Below are positions 8,660 through 18,468 of a DNA stretch of 64,000 nt, one piece after another. Position 1 is the first letter of the stretch, and each line of letters begins with the position of its first letter. The notes beneath the pieces were generated by a model, which was given only the letters and a program-made list of their open reading frames with translations, made no database searches and was not told the DNA's origin. A program made the position numbers and the translations under genes. This DNA is from Vibrio proteolyticus NBRC 13287 (lineage in GTDB: Bacteria; Pseudomonadota; Gammaproteobacteria; Enterobacterales; Vibrionaceae): the NCBI RefSeq assembly GCF_000467125.1, contig NZ_BATJ01000006.1:186001-250000 (forward strand), written 5' to 3'.

Positions 8660-11050
8660 TTATGCTTTTTGAGCGCTTGCGCCGGTTGCCTCGGCCTGAG
8701 GCTGGGTGACCTGTTGAATGGCCATCAATACCCGCTCCGGTGTGGCCGGGGTGTTCAGTTTAGGTATAGCACCGTCGACTGCCACGGAGGCGATCGCATC
8801 TTTTAATGCGCTCCAGACCGACATTCCCAGCATAAACGGCGGTTCGCCGACCGCTTTGGAGTTAAAGACCGTGTCTTCCGGATTCGCGCGGTTTTCCAGC
8901 AACTGAGTGTTGAACTCAATCGGCATGTCGGCGATCGCCGGGATCTTGTAACTGGCTGGACCGCTTGTCATTAATCGGCCTTGCTCATTCCAAATCAGTT
9001 CTTCTGTGGTCAGCCAGCCGACACCCTGGATGAAGCCCCCTTCAATCTGGCCGATATCGATCGCCGGGTTGAGGGAGGCGCCGACGTCATGCAGGATATC
9101 CGCACGGAGAATTTTGTATTCGCCCGTCAAGGTGTCCACAATCACTTCGGAGCAGGAGGCTCCATACGCGAAGTAGTAGAAGGGTCGACCTCTGGCCTGC
9201 TCGTGATCGTAGTAAATCTTTGGCGTGCGATAGAAACCAGTACTCGATAATGACACCTGATTAAAATACGCCAGTTGCACAAACGCTTCGAACGTCAGTA
9301 TCTCATCGCGGATCACCACCATGCCGTTTTTAAACACGATGTCTTCCTGCGACACGTTGAAATGTGACGCGGCAAATTCAATCAGACGCTGTTTTATCGT
9401 CAGTGCGGCGTTCTGGGCTGCTTTACCATTGAGGTCGGTGCCCGATGAGGCCGCAGTGGGTGATGTGTTCGGCACTTTGTCCGTGTTGGTAGCGGTGATC
9501 TGGATACGTTCGACATCGACCTGAAACTCCTCTGCAACAATTTGTGCCACTTTGATGTTCAGACCTTGACCCATCTCAGTACCGCCGTGATTCAGGTGAA
9601 TACTGCCGTCAGTGTAAATATGGATCAATGCGCCGGCCTGATTCAGGAAAGTCGCGGTAAACGAGATACCAAACTTCACCGGGGTGATAGCTAATCCTTT
9701 TTTCAGGATGGGGCTGTGTTTGTTGAACTCGGCGATTGCCTTGCGGCGCGCGTGATAATCGCTGCTTTGTTCAAGTTGCTCTGTGATCTCGGGAAGGAAA
9801 TTGTCTTCAACGGTTTGGTAGTAATGCGTGACGTTTCGTCCTTCACCACCATAGTAGTTTGCTTTGCGAACCTCCAGCGGGTCCTTACCCAGATAACGGG
9901 CAATTTCGTCCATGATGTGCTCTATGGTCATCATGCCCTGAGGGCCGCCAAAACCACGGTAGGCGGTATTGGACGCGATGTTGGTTTTACAACGATGGCC
10001 AGTGACGGTCGCATCACCGAGGTAGTAAGCGTTATCGGAGTGAAACATGGCGCGGTCAACAATGGAGCTCGACAGATCGGGCGAATAACCACAGTTTCCT
10101 GCCACAACGATGTCTGCGCCCTGAATGACGCCATTGTCGTCAAATCCGACTTTATATTGGTTATAAAACGGATGGCGTTTTCCCGTCATTGTCATGTCTT
10201 CCATGCGTGGAAGGCGCATTTTGGTCGGGCGCTTGGTCAGGTGAGCGATCACCGCTGCCAGACAAGCAGGAGCGGCAGCCTGCGTTTCTTTGCCGCCAAA
10301 ACCGCCCCCCATTCGGCGCATATCAATGACCACTTTGTGCATCGGCACGCCAAGAACTTCAGCAACCAGCTTTTGGACTTCGGTCGGATTCTGCGTTGAG
10401 GTGTACACAATCATGCCGCCGTCTTCAGTTGGCATCACGCTGCTGACCTGAGTTTCCAGGTAAAAATGCTCTTGACCGCCAATTTCGAGATCGCCTTCAA
10501 GGACGTGTTTTGCATTCGCCAGTGCTCGCACCGAGTCACCACGTTTTTGCTGGTGGCTCTGTGTAACAAAGTGTTGTTTAGCCAACGCTTCTTTAACATC
10601 CAGAATCGCGGGTAGGGGGTCATACTCGATGATGGCCGCTTGTGCGGCCTTGCGAGCAGTGTCCATATCATTGGCCGCGACGGCGATAACGGGCTGTCCG
10701 TAGTATTCGACAATGCCGTCTGCCAACAGAGGATCGCCGGGGAGAATCGCACCGATATCAAGTTGTCCTGGCACATCCTGACTGGTAATAGCAATGGCTA
10801 CACCTTCAAATTCATAACAGGGCGAGACATCCAGCTTGGTGATTTTGGCGTGTGCCTGTGTGCTGAGACGGGCATAGACATGCAGTTGATTGGGGAACTC
10901 CAACCGGTCATCAATATAGGTTGCTTCACCAGTGACCTGTTTAGGTGCGCTGTCATGCTTAACGCTTTTGCCAACGCCGGTTTTTAGATCCTGTTTAACA
11001 ATGGCGATCATTTCTTCATGGCTCATTGTATTTGTGTGTGCGTTAGACAT
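8660..11050 (-). CDS. xdhB: Xanthine dehydrogenase, molybdopterin subunit
   Basis: Large catalytic subunit that hydroxylates hypoxanthine and xanthine to urate at the molybdenum centre. 796 residues. Recognisable segments are VRMMGGGFGGKET-like (RRMGGGFGGKETQAA), TAYRGFGGPQGM, GGTEMGQGLNIKVAQI for cofactor binding, and KAVGEPPFMLG carrying the catalytic glutamate near the C terminus. The start overlaps the end of xdhA by 8 nt, so the two are translationally coupled. The tail (TQPQAEATGASAQKA) is low-complexity. Confidence 0.95.
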   Translation of the reverse strand: MSNAHTNTMSHEEMIAIVKQDLKTGVGKSVKHDSAPKQVTGEATYIDDRLEFPNQLHVYARLSTQAHAKITKLDVSPCYEFEGVAIAITSQDVPGQLDIGAILPGDPLLADGIVEYYGQPVIAVAANDMDTARKAAQAAIIEYDPLPAILDVKEALAKQHFVTQSHQQKRGDSVRALANAKHVLEGDLEIGGQEHFYLETQVSSVMPTEDGGMIVYTSTQNPTEVQKLVAEVLGVPMHKVVIDMRRMGGGFGGKETQAAAPACLAAVIAHLTKRPTKMRLPRMEDMTMTGKRHPFYNQYKVGFDDNGVIQGADIVVAGNCGYSPDLSSSIVDRAMFHSDNAYYLGDATVTGHRCKTNIASNTAYRGFGGPQGMMTIEHIMDEIARYLGKDPLEVRKANYYGGEGRNVTHYYQTVEDNFLPEITEQLEQSSDYHARRKAIAEFNKHSPILKKGLAITPVKFGISFTATFLNQAGALIHIYTDGSIHLNHGGTEMGQGLNIKVAQIVAEEFQVDVERIQITATNTDKVPNTSPTAASSGTDLNGKAAQNAALTIKQRLIEFAASHFNVSQEDIVFKNGMVVIRDEILTFEAFVQLAYFNQVSLSSTGFYRTPKIYYDHEQARGRPFYYFAYGASCSEVIVDTLTGEYKILRADILHDVGASLNPAIDIGQIEGGFIQGVGWLTTEELIWNEQGRLMTSGPASYKIPAIADMPIEFNTQLLENRANPEDTVFNSKAVGEPPFMLGMSVWSALKDAIASVAVDGAIPKLNTPATPERVLMAIQQVTQPQAEATGASAQKA

Positions 11051-12491
11051 AAGACGTTACCCTTGTTTCGATCTGATGGTTGCGTTGAGTCTCTTCGATG
11101 AAAAGGCGACGCAGCATATTGGCTGCGGTGAGCGAACGGTACTCTTTGCTGGCACGGAAGTCGCTCAATGGTTCAAAGTCGAGATTGATCGCCTGCATCG
11201 CCTGTTGAATCGTGTCTTCGTTCCACGTTTGCCCGATCAAGGCGTTCTCACAGTGACTGGCACGTTTGGGTGTCGCGGCCATGCCACCAAAAGCAATACG
11301 TGCGTTCACGACTTTGTTGTCTTCGATGTGTAAATTGAAAGCACCGCATACCGCAGAGATGTCATCGTCGATCCGCTTCGAGAGTTTGTAAGCACGGAAG
11401 GTTTCATCGGTGCCTGGCTTAGGAATGATGATTTGCTCGATAAACTCGCTTTCCTGCTGGGCCGTGACTTTATAGCTGATGAAGTAGTCTTCCAGCGGTA
11501 TGATACGGGTCTGTTGACCGCGGCGAAGCTTGATTTGCGCATTCAGTGCGATCAGTAGCGGCGGTGCGTCACCAATCGGTGAGGCATTGGCAATGTTCCC
11601 TCCCAGCGTGCCTTGGTTCCGCACCTGAAGCGAGGCGAATCGATGCAGCAGTTCACCGAAGTCTGGGTAGTGTTGAGTGAGCAATTGGTATGCATCGCTG
11701 ATCGCGACATTCGCACCAATATGCAGGTTGGTGTCGCTCTGTTCACACACTTTCATATCGTCGACCAGGTTGACGCTGATCAGCGTTTCGATTTCACGAT
11801 GAAATTGCGTGACTTCCAGCGCTAAGTCGGTGCCGCCGGCAACCAGTTTGGCTTTGGGATTGGTCACATACAACTGGGCCAGTTCGTCAACCGAACGAGG
11901 CGAGTAAGCCGTGAGTTTTCCAAAGCTCAGACTGGCGGGTTGTGCTTGTATGCTTTCCAATTTGGCGATGATTTTTTGCTCGAAATGAGTAAACTGATCC
12001 ATCAAAGGTTCGTTGGATGCCAGCGACAGAGCCGCATCGACAATCGGACGGTAGCCAGTGCAGCGGCACAAGTTGCCAGCCAGCGATTCCATTACATCGG
12101 CTTTAGTCGCGGCGGGCTTGTTCTTACTCAGCGCGAACATGGACATAATGAAGCCCGGCGTACAATAGCCACATTGCGAGCCATGAAACTCGACCATCGC
12201 CTGCTGCACAGGGTGTAATGAACGATCACTGTTTTGTAGATCTTCCACTGTGATCAGCTGCTTTCCGTGAAGTGCGGAAACAAACGTCAGACAAGAGTTG
12301 ACAGAGCGATAATGCAGTTGCCCGTCAATGACTTCCCCTAATACGACGGTACACGCCCCGCAGTCACCCGAACCACATCCCTCTTTGGTTCCCGTTTTGT
12401 TTACCTGGTTACGTAGGTAATTAAGTACCGTCATATTGGGGGACAGTTCGCTTTCTTGTCTGAGTTCTTGATTGAGAAGGAAAGTAATCAA
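11043..12491 (-). CDS. xdhA: Xanthine dehydrogenase, FeS/FAD subunit
   Basis: Passes electrons from the Mo centre through two [2Fe-2S] clusters and FAD to NAD. The first cluster site is GCGSGDCGACTVV, the second GSQCGYCTPGF with CRCTGYRPI. The FAD domain shows LVAGGTDLALEVTQ and LGGNIANASPIGDAPPLL. I place the start at TTG (12491) because AAGGAGG stands 4 nt before it and the family begins with ITFLLNQE. An upstream in-frame ATG (12551) would add 20 unfamiliar residues without a good ribosome site. With the TTG start the protein is 482 residues. It heads the xdhABC-guaD operon. Confidence 0.93.
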   Translation of the reverse strand: MITFLLNQELRQESELSPNMTVLNYLRNQVNKTGTKEGCGSGDCGACTVVLGEVIDGQLHYRSVNSCLTFVSALHGKQLITVEDLQNSDRSLHPVQQAMVEFHGSQCGYCTPGFIMSMFALSKNKPAATKADVMESLAGNLCRCTGYRPIVDAALSLASNEPLMDQFTHFEQKIIAKLESIQAQPASLSFGKLTAYSPRSVDELAQLYVTNPKAKLVAGGTDLALEVTQFHREIETLISVNLVDDMKVCEQSDTNLHIGANVAISDAYQLLTQHYPDFGELLHRFASLQVRNQGTLGGNIANASPIGDAPPLLIALNAQIKLRRGQQTRIIPLEDYFISYKVTAQQESEFIEQIIIPKPGTDETFRAYKLSKRIDDDISAVCGAFNLHIEDNKVVNARIAFGGMAATPKRASHCENALIGQTWNEDTIQQAMQAINLDFEPLSDFRASKEYRSLTAANMLRRLFIEETQRNHQIETRVTSYV

Positions 12492-12717
12492 GAGACCTCC
12501 TTGTACATTGACACTATAGTTCCAGTAATTATTTTCTGACCTTTGGGTCAATAATTGGATAATTTGACTATGTGGTCAACTAAAAAATTACAAAAATGCA
12601 ACAATTAAAGTCAGCTCTAACTTGATGTTCTGATGGTTGTGTTTTTATAACCATATGTAATTATTGAATTATGTTTGTTCTTTAGGCTGACTTTGTAGGT
12701 TGTTAAAAAATTTAATC

Positions 12718-12740
12718 TTGTATGCAATTATTGTATACAA
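12718..12740. promoter_or_regulatory. Paired candidate operators upstream of xdhA
   Basis: TTGTATGCAA (12718-12727) and TTGTATACAA (12731-12740) are near-identical 10-bp palindromes 13 bp apart, in the intergenic region feeding xdhA. The same palindrome recurs upstream of the neighbouring gntR gene, so they are probable sites for that regulator. Inferred. Confidence 0.5.
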
Positions 12741-12754
12741 AGAGTGATAGGTAC

Positions 12755-12779
12755 AAAAAAGCCCGAAGAATTTCGGGCT
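12755..12779 (-). terminator. Rho-independent terminator of the gntR gene
   Basis: AGCCCGAA / TTCGGGCT stem (12760-12767 with 12772-12779) followed on the - strand by six Ts. It separates the regulator transcript from the xdhA promoter region. Confidence 0.85.
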
Positions 12780-12797
12780 ATGAGAAGGGAGGCTGGT

Positions 12798-13532
12798 TTA
12801 TGCTTTGCGCTTCAGAAAATCTGAAAACACCACATGCAGATCGCTGGACGCAGAATTGCTGTCAAGATTGAGCTTTGAACGAATGTGATCTAAATGCTCT
12901 TGCATGAGTTCAATGGCGAGATCGCGGTCGCCAGACTCTATGGCGTCCAGCAAATTGGTATGCTCGTCCTGAGAACAATTCGAGTGATTACCGGTTTCGT
13001 ATTGGGCTATCAGAAGTGATGTCTGAGATACCAGACTGCGCTGAAATGCCAACAGGGGTGCATTGTCCGCCATCTCCGCCAGACGAATATGAAATTCACC
13101 GGAAAGGCGTAACCCGCGTCCATAATCGCCTTTAGCGAACGCCTGGTTTTCTTTTTCCACCAAACGGCGACACTCTTCAACTTTGCCTGAGGTAGCATTT
13201 TCCACGGCAAGTTCGATGATCGCCAGCTCCATCACTTCCCGGGCTTTAATGATCTGCTTGGCTTCTTCCTTACTTGGTGCAGCCACCATTGCTCCGCGGT
13301 TCGGGCGGATGCTGACAACCTGTTCCATAGAGAGTCGCAGCAGGGCGCGGCGGATAATGGTGCGGCTGACGCTGAAAATTTCGGCTAACGCTTCTTCGTT
13401 GAGCTTGGTCGCAGGCGGCAAACGTTGCTCAAGTATGGCATCAAATATGTGGCAGTAGACGACGTCGTCCTGAGTCTGACCCACCACTTTGGTTTTTATA
13501 TTTCTGGATACAGAGTCTTTCAGGTTGGCCAT
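12798..13532 (-). CDS. GntR-family transcriptional regulator (FadR/FCD type)
   Basis: 244 residues. The N-terminal winged helix has the GntR pattern LNEEALAEIFSVSRTIIRRALLRLSMEQVVSIRPNRGAMV (about 40-82). The C-terminal all-helical FCD ligand domain has the arginine and histidine positions expected (EVMELAIIELAVENA, GEFHIRLAEMADN). It lies immediately upstream of, and in the same direction as, xdhABC-guaD, with its own terminator between. A candidate operator is found at both promoters, so it most likely controls purine use and itself. The ligand is unknown. Confidence 0.88.
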   Translation of the reverse strand: MANLKDSVSRNIKTKVVGQTQDDVVYCHIFDAILEQRLPPATKLNEEALAEIFSVSRTIIRRALLRLSMEQVVSIRPNRGAMVAAPSKEEAKQIIKAREVMELAIIELAVENATSGKVEECRRLVEKENQAFAKGDYGRGLRLSGEFHIRLAEMADNAPLLAFQRSLVSQTSLLIAQYETGNHSNCSQDEHTNLLDAIESGDRDLAIELMQEHLDHIRSKLNLDSNSASSDLHVVFSDFLKRKA

Positions 13533-13587
13533 GGGTGTAACGAACCCTCATTGTTAACATTACATAATGAAACAATAATACTTCAGT

Positions 13588-13597
13588 TTGTATACAT
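13588..13597. promoter_or_regulatory. Candidate operator upstream of the gntR gene
   Basis: TTGTATACAT matches nine of ten bases of the palindromes ahead of xdhA and lies about 55 bp upstream of the regulator's ATG, suggesting autoregulation. Confidence 0.45.
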
Positions 13598-13691
13598 ATG
13601 GCTACTATTGCCCCGAGAACAGCAAGTTATCTAAACGTTACGTGAATCCAGTCACACCCAAATCGGTTTTCAGTCGGAGAAAATATCGATG

Positions 13692-14420
13692 CTATTTCAC
13701 TGCAACCAGAAAACCCACTTGTTGTGATTTCAGACCCAGACAGGCTTTCTTCACTGGGCTAAGGTTGCCAAATTCGTAACAGTGGGTGACGTACATTTCT
13801 TGAAAGCCCGCCTCTCTGAGCATTGATTTCCAGACACTCTCCGAGTGAAAACAGACCCCAACACCTGCGGTATTGGCTCCCATTCTGGCAACGACTGATT
13901 TGAGAGAGTCCGATGCGGTTAAACGGTAAATAACCTGACCAGGCATATCACTCACCCACAAACCTTCATAAAAGTTCTCAAAGATGAACACCATGCCGCC
14001 CGGTTTAAGATTCTGATAAGCTTCCGTGAGCGCGGCGCGCTGCACTTGCAGCGTAAGTTCGTAGCTGTTGGAGACAAAATGGTGCAAGACCCAGTTAAAC
14101 TGAATGATATCTTGCTGATGCTGTTGGCTGGCTTGCTGAAAAGTACAGGCCAGTAATGATTTTCTGGGGTGGGGACGGTTTTTGTCTAACAGGGTTTGCT
14201 CTGGTTCAATGACGGTGACATTAGCAGCAGGAAAATGCTCCAGTACTTTGTCTGCGTAAATCCCGTTGCCACCACCAACGTCTAACAGGTTGAAAGGTCT
14301 ATCGTTGGAATAACGTTCGACGATTGGTTTGGCGACCAGTTCGAACATCTCATTGCTGATGTACTCAACATCAAACGCTTCTGTCTGTGAAGCTGCCAGT
14401 TTTCTTACACTGATTGTCAT
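13692..14420 (-). CDS. SAM-dependent methyltransferase (class I)
   Basis: 242 residues with the class I motif I LLDVGGGNGIYADKVLEHF, the acidic end of strand 2 (VTVIEPEQTLL), and a later GGMVFIFENFYEG (motif III-like region). The start is the ATG at 14420, preceded by a strong GGAGGTG; an in-frame ATG 36 nt upstream has no such site. The substrate is not evident. It is flanked by the gntR gene and a small cytochrome c, with no obvious operon partner. Confidence 0.8.
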   Translation of the reverse strand: MTISVRKLAASQTEAFDVEYISNEMFELVAKPIVERYSNDRPFNLLDVGGGNGIYADKVLEHFPAANVTVIEPEQTLLDKNRPHPRKSLLACTFQQASQQHQQDIIQFNWVLHHFVSNSYELTLQVQRAALTEAYQNLKPGGMVFIFENFYEGLWVSDMPGQVIYRLTASDSLKSVVARMGANTAGVGVCFHSESVWKSMLREAGFQEMYVTHCYEFGNLSPVKKACLGLKSQQVGFLVAVK

Positions 14421-14553
14421 TGTCGCACCTCCATGGCTATGAAGAGTACGGTTCAATATTCAAGCCAGTTTTTAGCGCTTTATTGATCAATAGGTTACGG
14501 AAGCAAGATGGCAGCACACGCAAATTGAAAACCAATTTGCATATCCACGATGC

Positions 14554-14862
14554 TTATTCCTGAGTTGCAAAAAACGCAGCGACATCTCTGAGATCCTCGT
14601 CATTGAGCTGACGGAGTTGATCACGCATCATTTGCGCCATCGGGCCAATGCGCTGACCATCTTGGTAGGCTTTCATGGCTTGATAGAGGTACTGCTCGTT
14701 TTGTCCCTGAAGATGCGGGTAGGCTGGGTTGTCAGCAATACCGTTTTGGCCATGGCAGAACACACAACTCGGCGCTTTGAGCTGCCCCAATTGTGGGTCG
14801 CCGCCAGCGTGAGCGAGCGTCGAAGTCAGCGCCAGTGAATAAAGTACAGCGGTGAAGTTCAT
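14554..14862 (-). CDS. Small periplasmic cytochrome c
   Basis: 102 residues with a signal peptide ending near ALA-HA (residue 19), then a single heme-binding CVFCH at 33-37 and a downstream methionine-rich segment (GPMAQMMRDQL) that can supply the distal ligand. The layout fits the cytochrome c553/c4-half type used as a soluble electron carrier. GAGAGGC precedes the ATG. Whether it serves PuuD-driven urate oxidation or another oxidase cannot be told; it is 12 kb from puuD. Confidence 0.88.
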   Translation of the reverse strand: MNFTAVLYSLALTSTLAHAGGDPQLGQLKAPSCVFCHGQNGIADNPAYPHLQGQNEQYLYQAMKAYQDGQRIGPMAQMMRDQLRQLNDEDLRDVAAFFATQE

Positions 14863-14900
14863 CGATACCAGCCTCTCATGTCGGTTTTGATAAAGAGTAA

Positions 14901-14921
14901 AGCTTCCCCTAGAGGGAAGCT
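14901..14921 (-). terminator. Hairpin after threonine aldolase gene
   Basis: AGCTTCCC / GGGAAGCT stem (14901-14908 with 14914-14921), followed by a broken T stretch on - and by CTTTTT on +. Confidence 0.6.
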
Positions 14922-14940
14922 CAATCTTTTTGTTTAACCG

Positions 14941-15945
14941 TTACAGACAGTCGTTGAGTTTGCTCATTAAGGTGTCAATGTCGGCTGACGAAATATCCTT
15001 GTGAGTCACGAAACGTATCGGGTTACCGGGAGTAATGGTGATGCCATCAGCTTTGAGTTTTGTCGCGATGGCGGCGATATCGATCTGCTCATCCAGTTTG
15101 GCAAAAACAATGTTGGTTTGTACGAACTGTGGGTTCACGTCAAAGCCAGGTAGCGCCGCCAGACCGTGCGCAAGCTTTTTTGCGTTGGAGTGGTCCGTTT
15201 GCAACTGTGCAACCTGCTCAGTCAGAGCGAGTTTACCAGCCGCCGCGAGAATACCGGCCTGGCGCATGCCACCGCCAACCATCTTACGCAAGCGGCGAGC
15301 TTTGGCGATGTAAGTGGCAGATCCAAGCAACAGAGATCCGATGGGTGCGCTCAGCCCTTTGGAAAGGCAGATTGTCATCGAATCGAAGTATTGGGCGATC
15401 TCTTTTACGTCTACGTCCAGTGCCACTGCGGCATTGTATACGCGGGCACCATCCAGATGCAGGGCAAGTTGATGCTGATCGACAAATTCTCGTGCCTGAG
15501 CGAGATAGCTGAGCGGCAGGACTTTCCCGTTGATGGTATTTTCAAGACTCAGTAGGCGAGTGCGGGCAAAGTGGCAATCGTCTGGCTTGATGGCGGCTTT
15601 CAGTTTTGCAATGTCGATGGTGCCATCTGGGTTATTTTCCACCGGTTGGGGCTGGATCGAGCCCAATACTGCGGCGCCACCGGCTTCGTACTTGTAGTTG
15701 TGGGCTTGCTGGCCACATAGATATTCGTCACCACGTTCGCAATGCGCCATCAATCCGAGCAGGTTCGCTTGTGTACCGGATGTTGTGAACAGCGCGGCTT
15801 CAAATCCATGGCGATGGGCTGCCCATTGCTCAAGCTCGTTGACGTTTGGGTCATCACCATAAACGTCATCGCCAACCACAGCATGGGCCATGGCTTCACG
15901 CATTGCCGGGGTCGGTTGAGTGACCGTATCTGATCTAAAGTCCAT
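14941..15945 (-). CDS. ltaE: Low-specificity L-threonine aldolase
   Basis: PLP enzyme cleaving L-threonine or allo-threonine to glycine and acetaldehyde. 334 residues, the usual length. It opens with the family signature MDFRSDTVTQPTPAMREAM. It has the glycine-rich TTSGTQANLLGLMAH for cofactor phosphate, LHLDGARVYNAA, and the Schiff-base lysine in ICLSKGLSAPIGS (Lys196). TTAGGAGAAG precedes the ATG. It follows the Nudix gene by 9 bp and is probably cotranscribed. Confidence 0.95.
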   Translation of the reverse strand: MDFRSDTVTQPTPAMREAMAHAVVGDDVYGDDPNVNELEQWAAHRHGFEAALFTTSGTQANLLGLMAHCERGDEYLCGQQAHNYKYEAGGAAVLGSIQPQPVENNPDGTIDIAKLKAAIKPDDCHFARTRLLSLENTINGKVLPLSYLAQAREFVDQHQLALHLDGARVYNAAVALDVDVKEIAQYFDSMTICLSKGLSAPIGSLLLGSATYIAKARRLRKMVGGGMRQAGILAAAGKLALTEQVAQLQTDHSNAKKLAHGLAALPGFDVNPQFVQTNIVFAKLDEQIDIAAIATKLKADGITITPGNPIRFVTHKDISSADIDTLMSKLNDCL

Positions 15946-15954
15946 ATTCTTCTC

Positions 15955-16470
15955 CTAAATGTAGCCACCCAGACGCGCTTTGTAGAGGCTGGCGATGGTT
16001 TTGGCATCGGTAATTGTACCGTCAACAATATAGTGCTCCAGTGTGCTGAGTGGAAGCGCTTCTACTTCAATTTCTTCATCTTCATCACATTGATAACGCT
16101 GCGTTTTCTTAAGCGTACGCGCAATAAAAAGATGTTGGATTTCGTCACAGAAACCAGCCATAGGCGTGAGTTGTCCGAGCGATTGATACTCAGCGGCGCT
16201 AAAGCCAGTCTCTTCTTCCAGTTCACGTTGCGCGCAGGTCAGTGCGTTTTCACCCGTTTCCACAGTACCGGCGGGCAGTTCTATCAACCATTTGTTGAGT
16301 GAAGGACGAAACTGGCGGATCACGATGATATCGCCGTTGTCGTCGACAGGCAGAATCACTGCTGCACCGGGATGGTGAATGGTGGTGTGGGTGACGGTCG
16401 TACCAGAAGGCAGTTCAATATCTTGTTCAATCAGCGAGATACGCTTCCATGTGTGAATGATCTTGCTCAT
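15955..16470 (-). CDS. Nudix hydrolase, ADP-ribose pyrophosphatase-like
   Basis: 171 residues with a complete Nudix box at 68-90 (G-x5-E-x7-REUxEExGU, containing RELEEETGF). Upstream strands IIVIRQFRPSLNKWLIELPAG match the ADP-ribose/nucleotide-sugar pyrophosphatase branch. It would hydrolyse a nucleoside diphosphate linked to a second moiety; the exact substrate cannot be fixed. First gene of a two-gene unit with ltaE. Confidence 0.88.
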   Translation of the reverse strand: MSKIIHTWKRISLIEQDIELPSGTTVTHTTIHHPGAAVILPVDDNGDIIVIRQFRPSLNKWLIELPAGTVETGENALTCAQRELEEETGFSAAEYQSLGQLTPMAGFCDEIQHLFIARTLKKTQRYQCDEDEEIEVEALPLSTLEHYIVDGTITDAKTIASLYKARLGGYI

Positions 16471-16800
16471 GTAACCTTTTCAGCCAGTGATAAAAGTGTA
16501 GGTTTCACTACCTTAACGATTAAGATCACATAAAGAAAGATTAAGCTGGTACACTGACGTATGACTTTCTAGGGTTATCCGACGCGAGTGATTGATTTAT
16601 AGACGAAATCCACTGGCCGTTGGTAAAGATAGGCGGCAGGCAGGATTGCCAAATATGAAATCAAAGTTTGCACATGAAATGCAAAGTGACGGTTCTGATA
16701 TAAGAGCCTGTTCAACGGAAAATGCACTTGTAACAAAGTGATAACAAATGTATAAAAGTAGACGAATTGACCTGCAGAAATATTCCGGGGGAACCCTGCA
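16471..16800. other. Intergenic region between Nudix gene and ravA
   Basis: Divergent promoters for the Nudix gene and ravA must lie here. I see no gene, repeat or strong hairpin in it. Confidence 0.5.
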
Positions 16801-18462
16801 ATGATTAGCCCTTCACATGCATCCCACGCGCAGAAAGCACTGCTCTCGGAACGAATTAACAAACTGGCTCAGGCCCTCTCCGATGGGGTGTATGAGCGAG
16901 AAGACACCATCAAATTATGTTTGCTTGCTGCCTTGGCAGGCGAAAGTGTTTTCCTTCTTGGCCCTCCGGGCATTGCCAAAAGTTTGATTGCCAAACGTTT
17001 GATTCAGGCGTTTGATCATTCGTCTTACTTTGAATACCTGATGACTCGTTTCTCGACTCCTGAGGAAGTGTTTGGCCCGTTGAGCATACAAGAGTTAAAA
17101 GACAATGGCCGTTATTTGAGATTGACGGACGGTTATCTGCCGACTGCGCAGGTGGTGTTTTTGGATGAAATCTGGAAAGCCGGTCCGGCAATTCTTAACA
17201 CTTTGCTCACTGTCGTGAATGAGAAAACCTTTAAAAACGGCAGTGATATTGAACGGGTACCGATGCGCCTGTTGGTGTCAGCCTCGAATGAACTGCCGGA
17301 TGAAGATAGCGGACTCGAAGCTCTGTACGACCGTATGCTGGTACGAATTTTTGTTAACCGTATTCAGAACAAGCAAAACTTCAAGTCGATGTTGACGGTA
17401 GGCACCCCACAGGAAGCGAAAATCCCGGATGGTCTGGCGATCACTGATCAGGAGTATCACGAGTGGCAGACCCAACTGGACAAACTGCTCCTGACCGACA
17501 ATGTGTTTGAAAAGCTGTTCCAGCTCAAAACGTTACTGGAGCAGACCGTAGAGAGCCAGGGTGTGAATGCAGCAGACACTGATATGTACGTGTCTGACCG
17601 CCGCTGGAAGAAATCCGTGCGGCTGCTCAAAGCCAGTGCGTTCTTTAACGGCCGCGATGCGATCAATCCACTTGATCTATTGTTATTACAGGACTGTTTA
17701 TGGAATAGCCCGGAGTCTCGGGAAGTGGTGCGAGGTGTGGTTCGCGAGTTTGCGCTTAAGCATGCCTTTGATCAACAGGACGTAGAGCATCAGATCACGC
17801 TCTGCCGTGAAGAGTTACAAGAGATTCAGGATGCGCTTGAGTCTGAGTTTGCGATTACGTTATCTACCGAATCGACGACCGGGATTCTGAAAAAGCAAAT
17901 TAACCACTACGACATTTCGGGTGCGAAATCATACAAAGTCGGCAGTGCGTTTGATTTGGTGAAACTGGTGCTTTTGCAGAGCAATATGTCGGTCTCTGAG
18001 TCTGAGAAAGGCGACAGTCGCTGGGTATATGTGCCGAAGAACGAACTGGAGCGGGTGATTAAAGAAGGACACGGAGATGTGTACGGGTACGTCAACCAGA
18101 ACACCAATTTATGTCGACTGCGTTTTGACGTCGATGCATCCAACAACTTGGTGATCAAAGATATCGCTAATCGTGCTGTACTGGTCGCTGTCGTGACTCA
18201 AAAGGGATTGGACGAGAGCGTGTATCAGGAGTGGTTGACTAAAGCGGAACAATCGGTGGCTCAACTGACGCAGGCGGAGCACCATTTGCGCAAAGTCCGA
18301 TCCGATTTTCATGGTGCTTTGCCACACAACTTTGTTGATCCTGAGCTGCCAAGAATTATGGAAAGCAGTCTGCAGAGCTTACAGCAACAATTGGAGAGCA
18401 CGCAGACAGAATGCGAGCGTACAGTTTTCCGTTTCAAAAACCTCAATCAGTTCTTCTCATAG
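16801..18462 (+). CDS. ravA: MoxR-family AAA+ ATPase RavA
   Basis: 553 residues, somewhat longer than E. coli RavA (498). Walker A GPPGIAKS is at 54-61, followed by [18 protein letters not shown], the Walker [20 protein letters not shown], and sensor segment [22 protein letters not shown]-terminal regions are helical. RavA works with the VWA protein ViaA as a chaperone-like pair that, in enterobacteria, acts on respiratory complexes and modulates aminoglycoside sensitivity. viaA follows 6 bp downstream. Confidence 0.93.
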   Translation: MISPSHASHAQKALLSERINKLAQALSDGVYEREDTIKLCLLAALAGESVFLLGPPGIAKSLIAKRLIQAFDHSSYFEYLMTRFSTPEEVFGPLSIQELKDNGRYLRLTDGYLPTAQVVFLDEIWKAGPAILNTLLTVVNEKTFKNGSDIERVPMRLLVSASNELPDEDSGLEALYDRMLVRIFVNRIQNKQNFKSMLTVGTPQEAKIPDGLAITDQEYHEWQTQLDKLLLTDNVFEKLFQLKTLLEQTVESQGVNAADTDMYVSDRRWKKSVRLLKASAFFNGRDAINPLDLLLLQDCLWNSPESREVVRGVVREFALKHAFDQQDVEHQITLCREELQEIQDALESEFAITLSTESTTGILKKQINHYDISGAKSYKVGSAFDLVKLVLLQSNMSVSESEKGDSRWVYVPKNELERVIKEGHGDVYGYVNQNTNLCRLRFDVDASNNLVIKDIANRAVLVAVVTQKGLDESVYQEWLTKAEQSVAQLTQAEHHLRKVRSDFHGALPHNFVDPELPRIMESSLQSLQQQLESTQTECERTVFRFKNLNQFFS

Positions 18463-18468
18463 GAGTGA

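Noticed and set aside
7942..8709. 255-residue + frame over xdhC
   Set aside because: Antisense to xdhC, which has full family motifs and operon context.
9716..10399. 227-residue + frame inside xdhB
   Set aside because: Antisense to a well-conserved enzyme gene, with no ribosome site or family resemblance.
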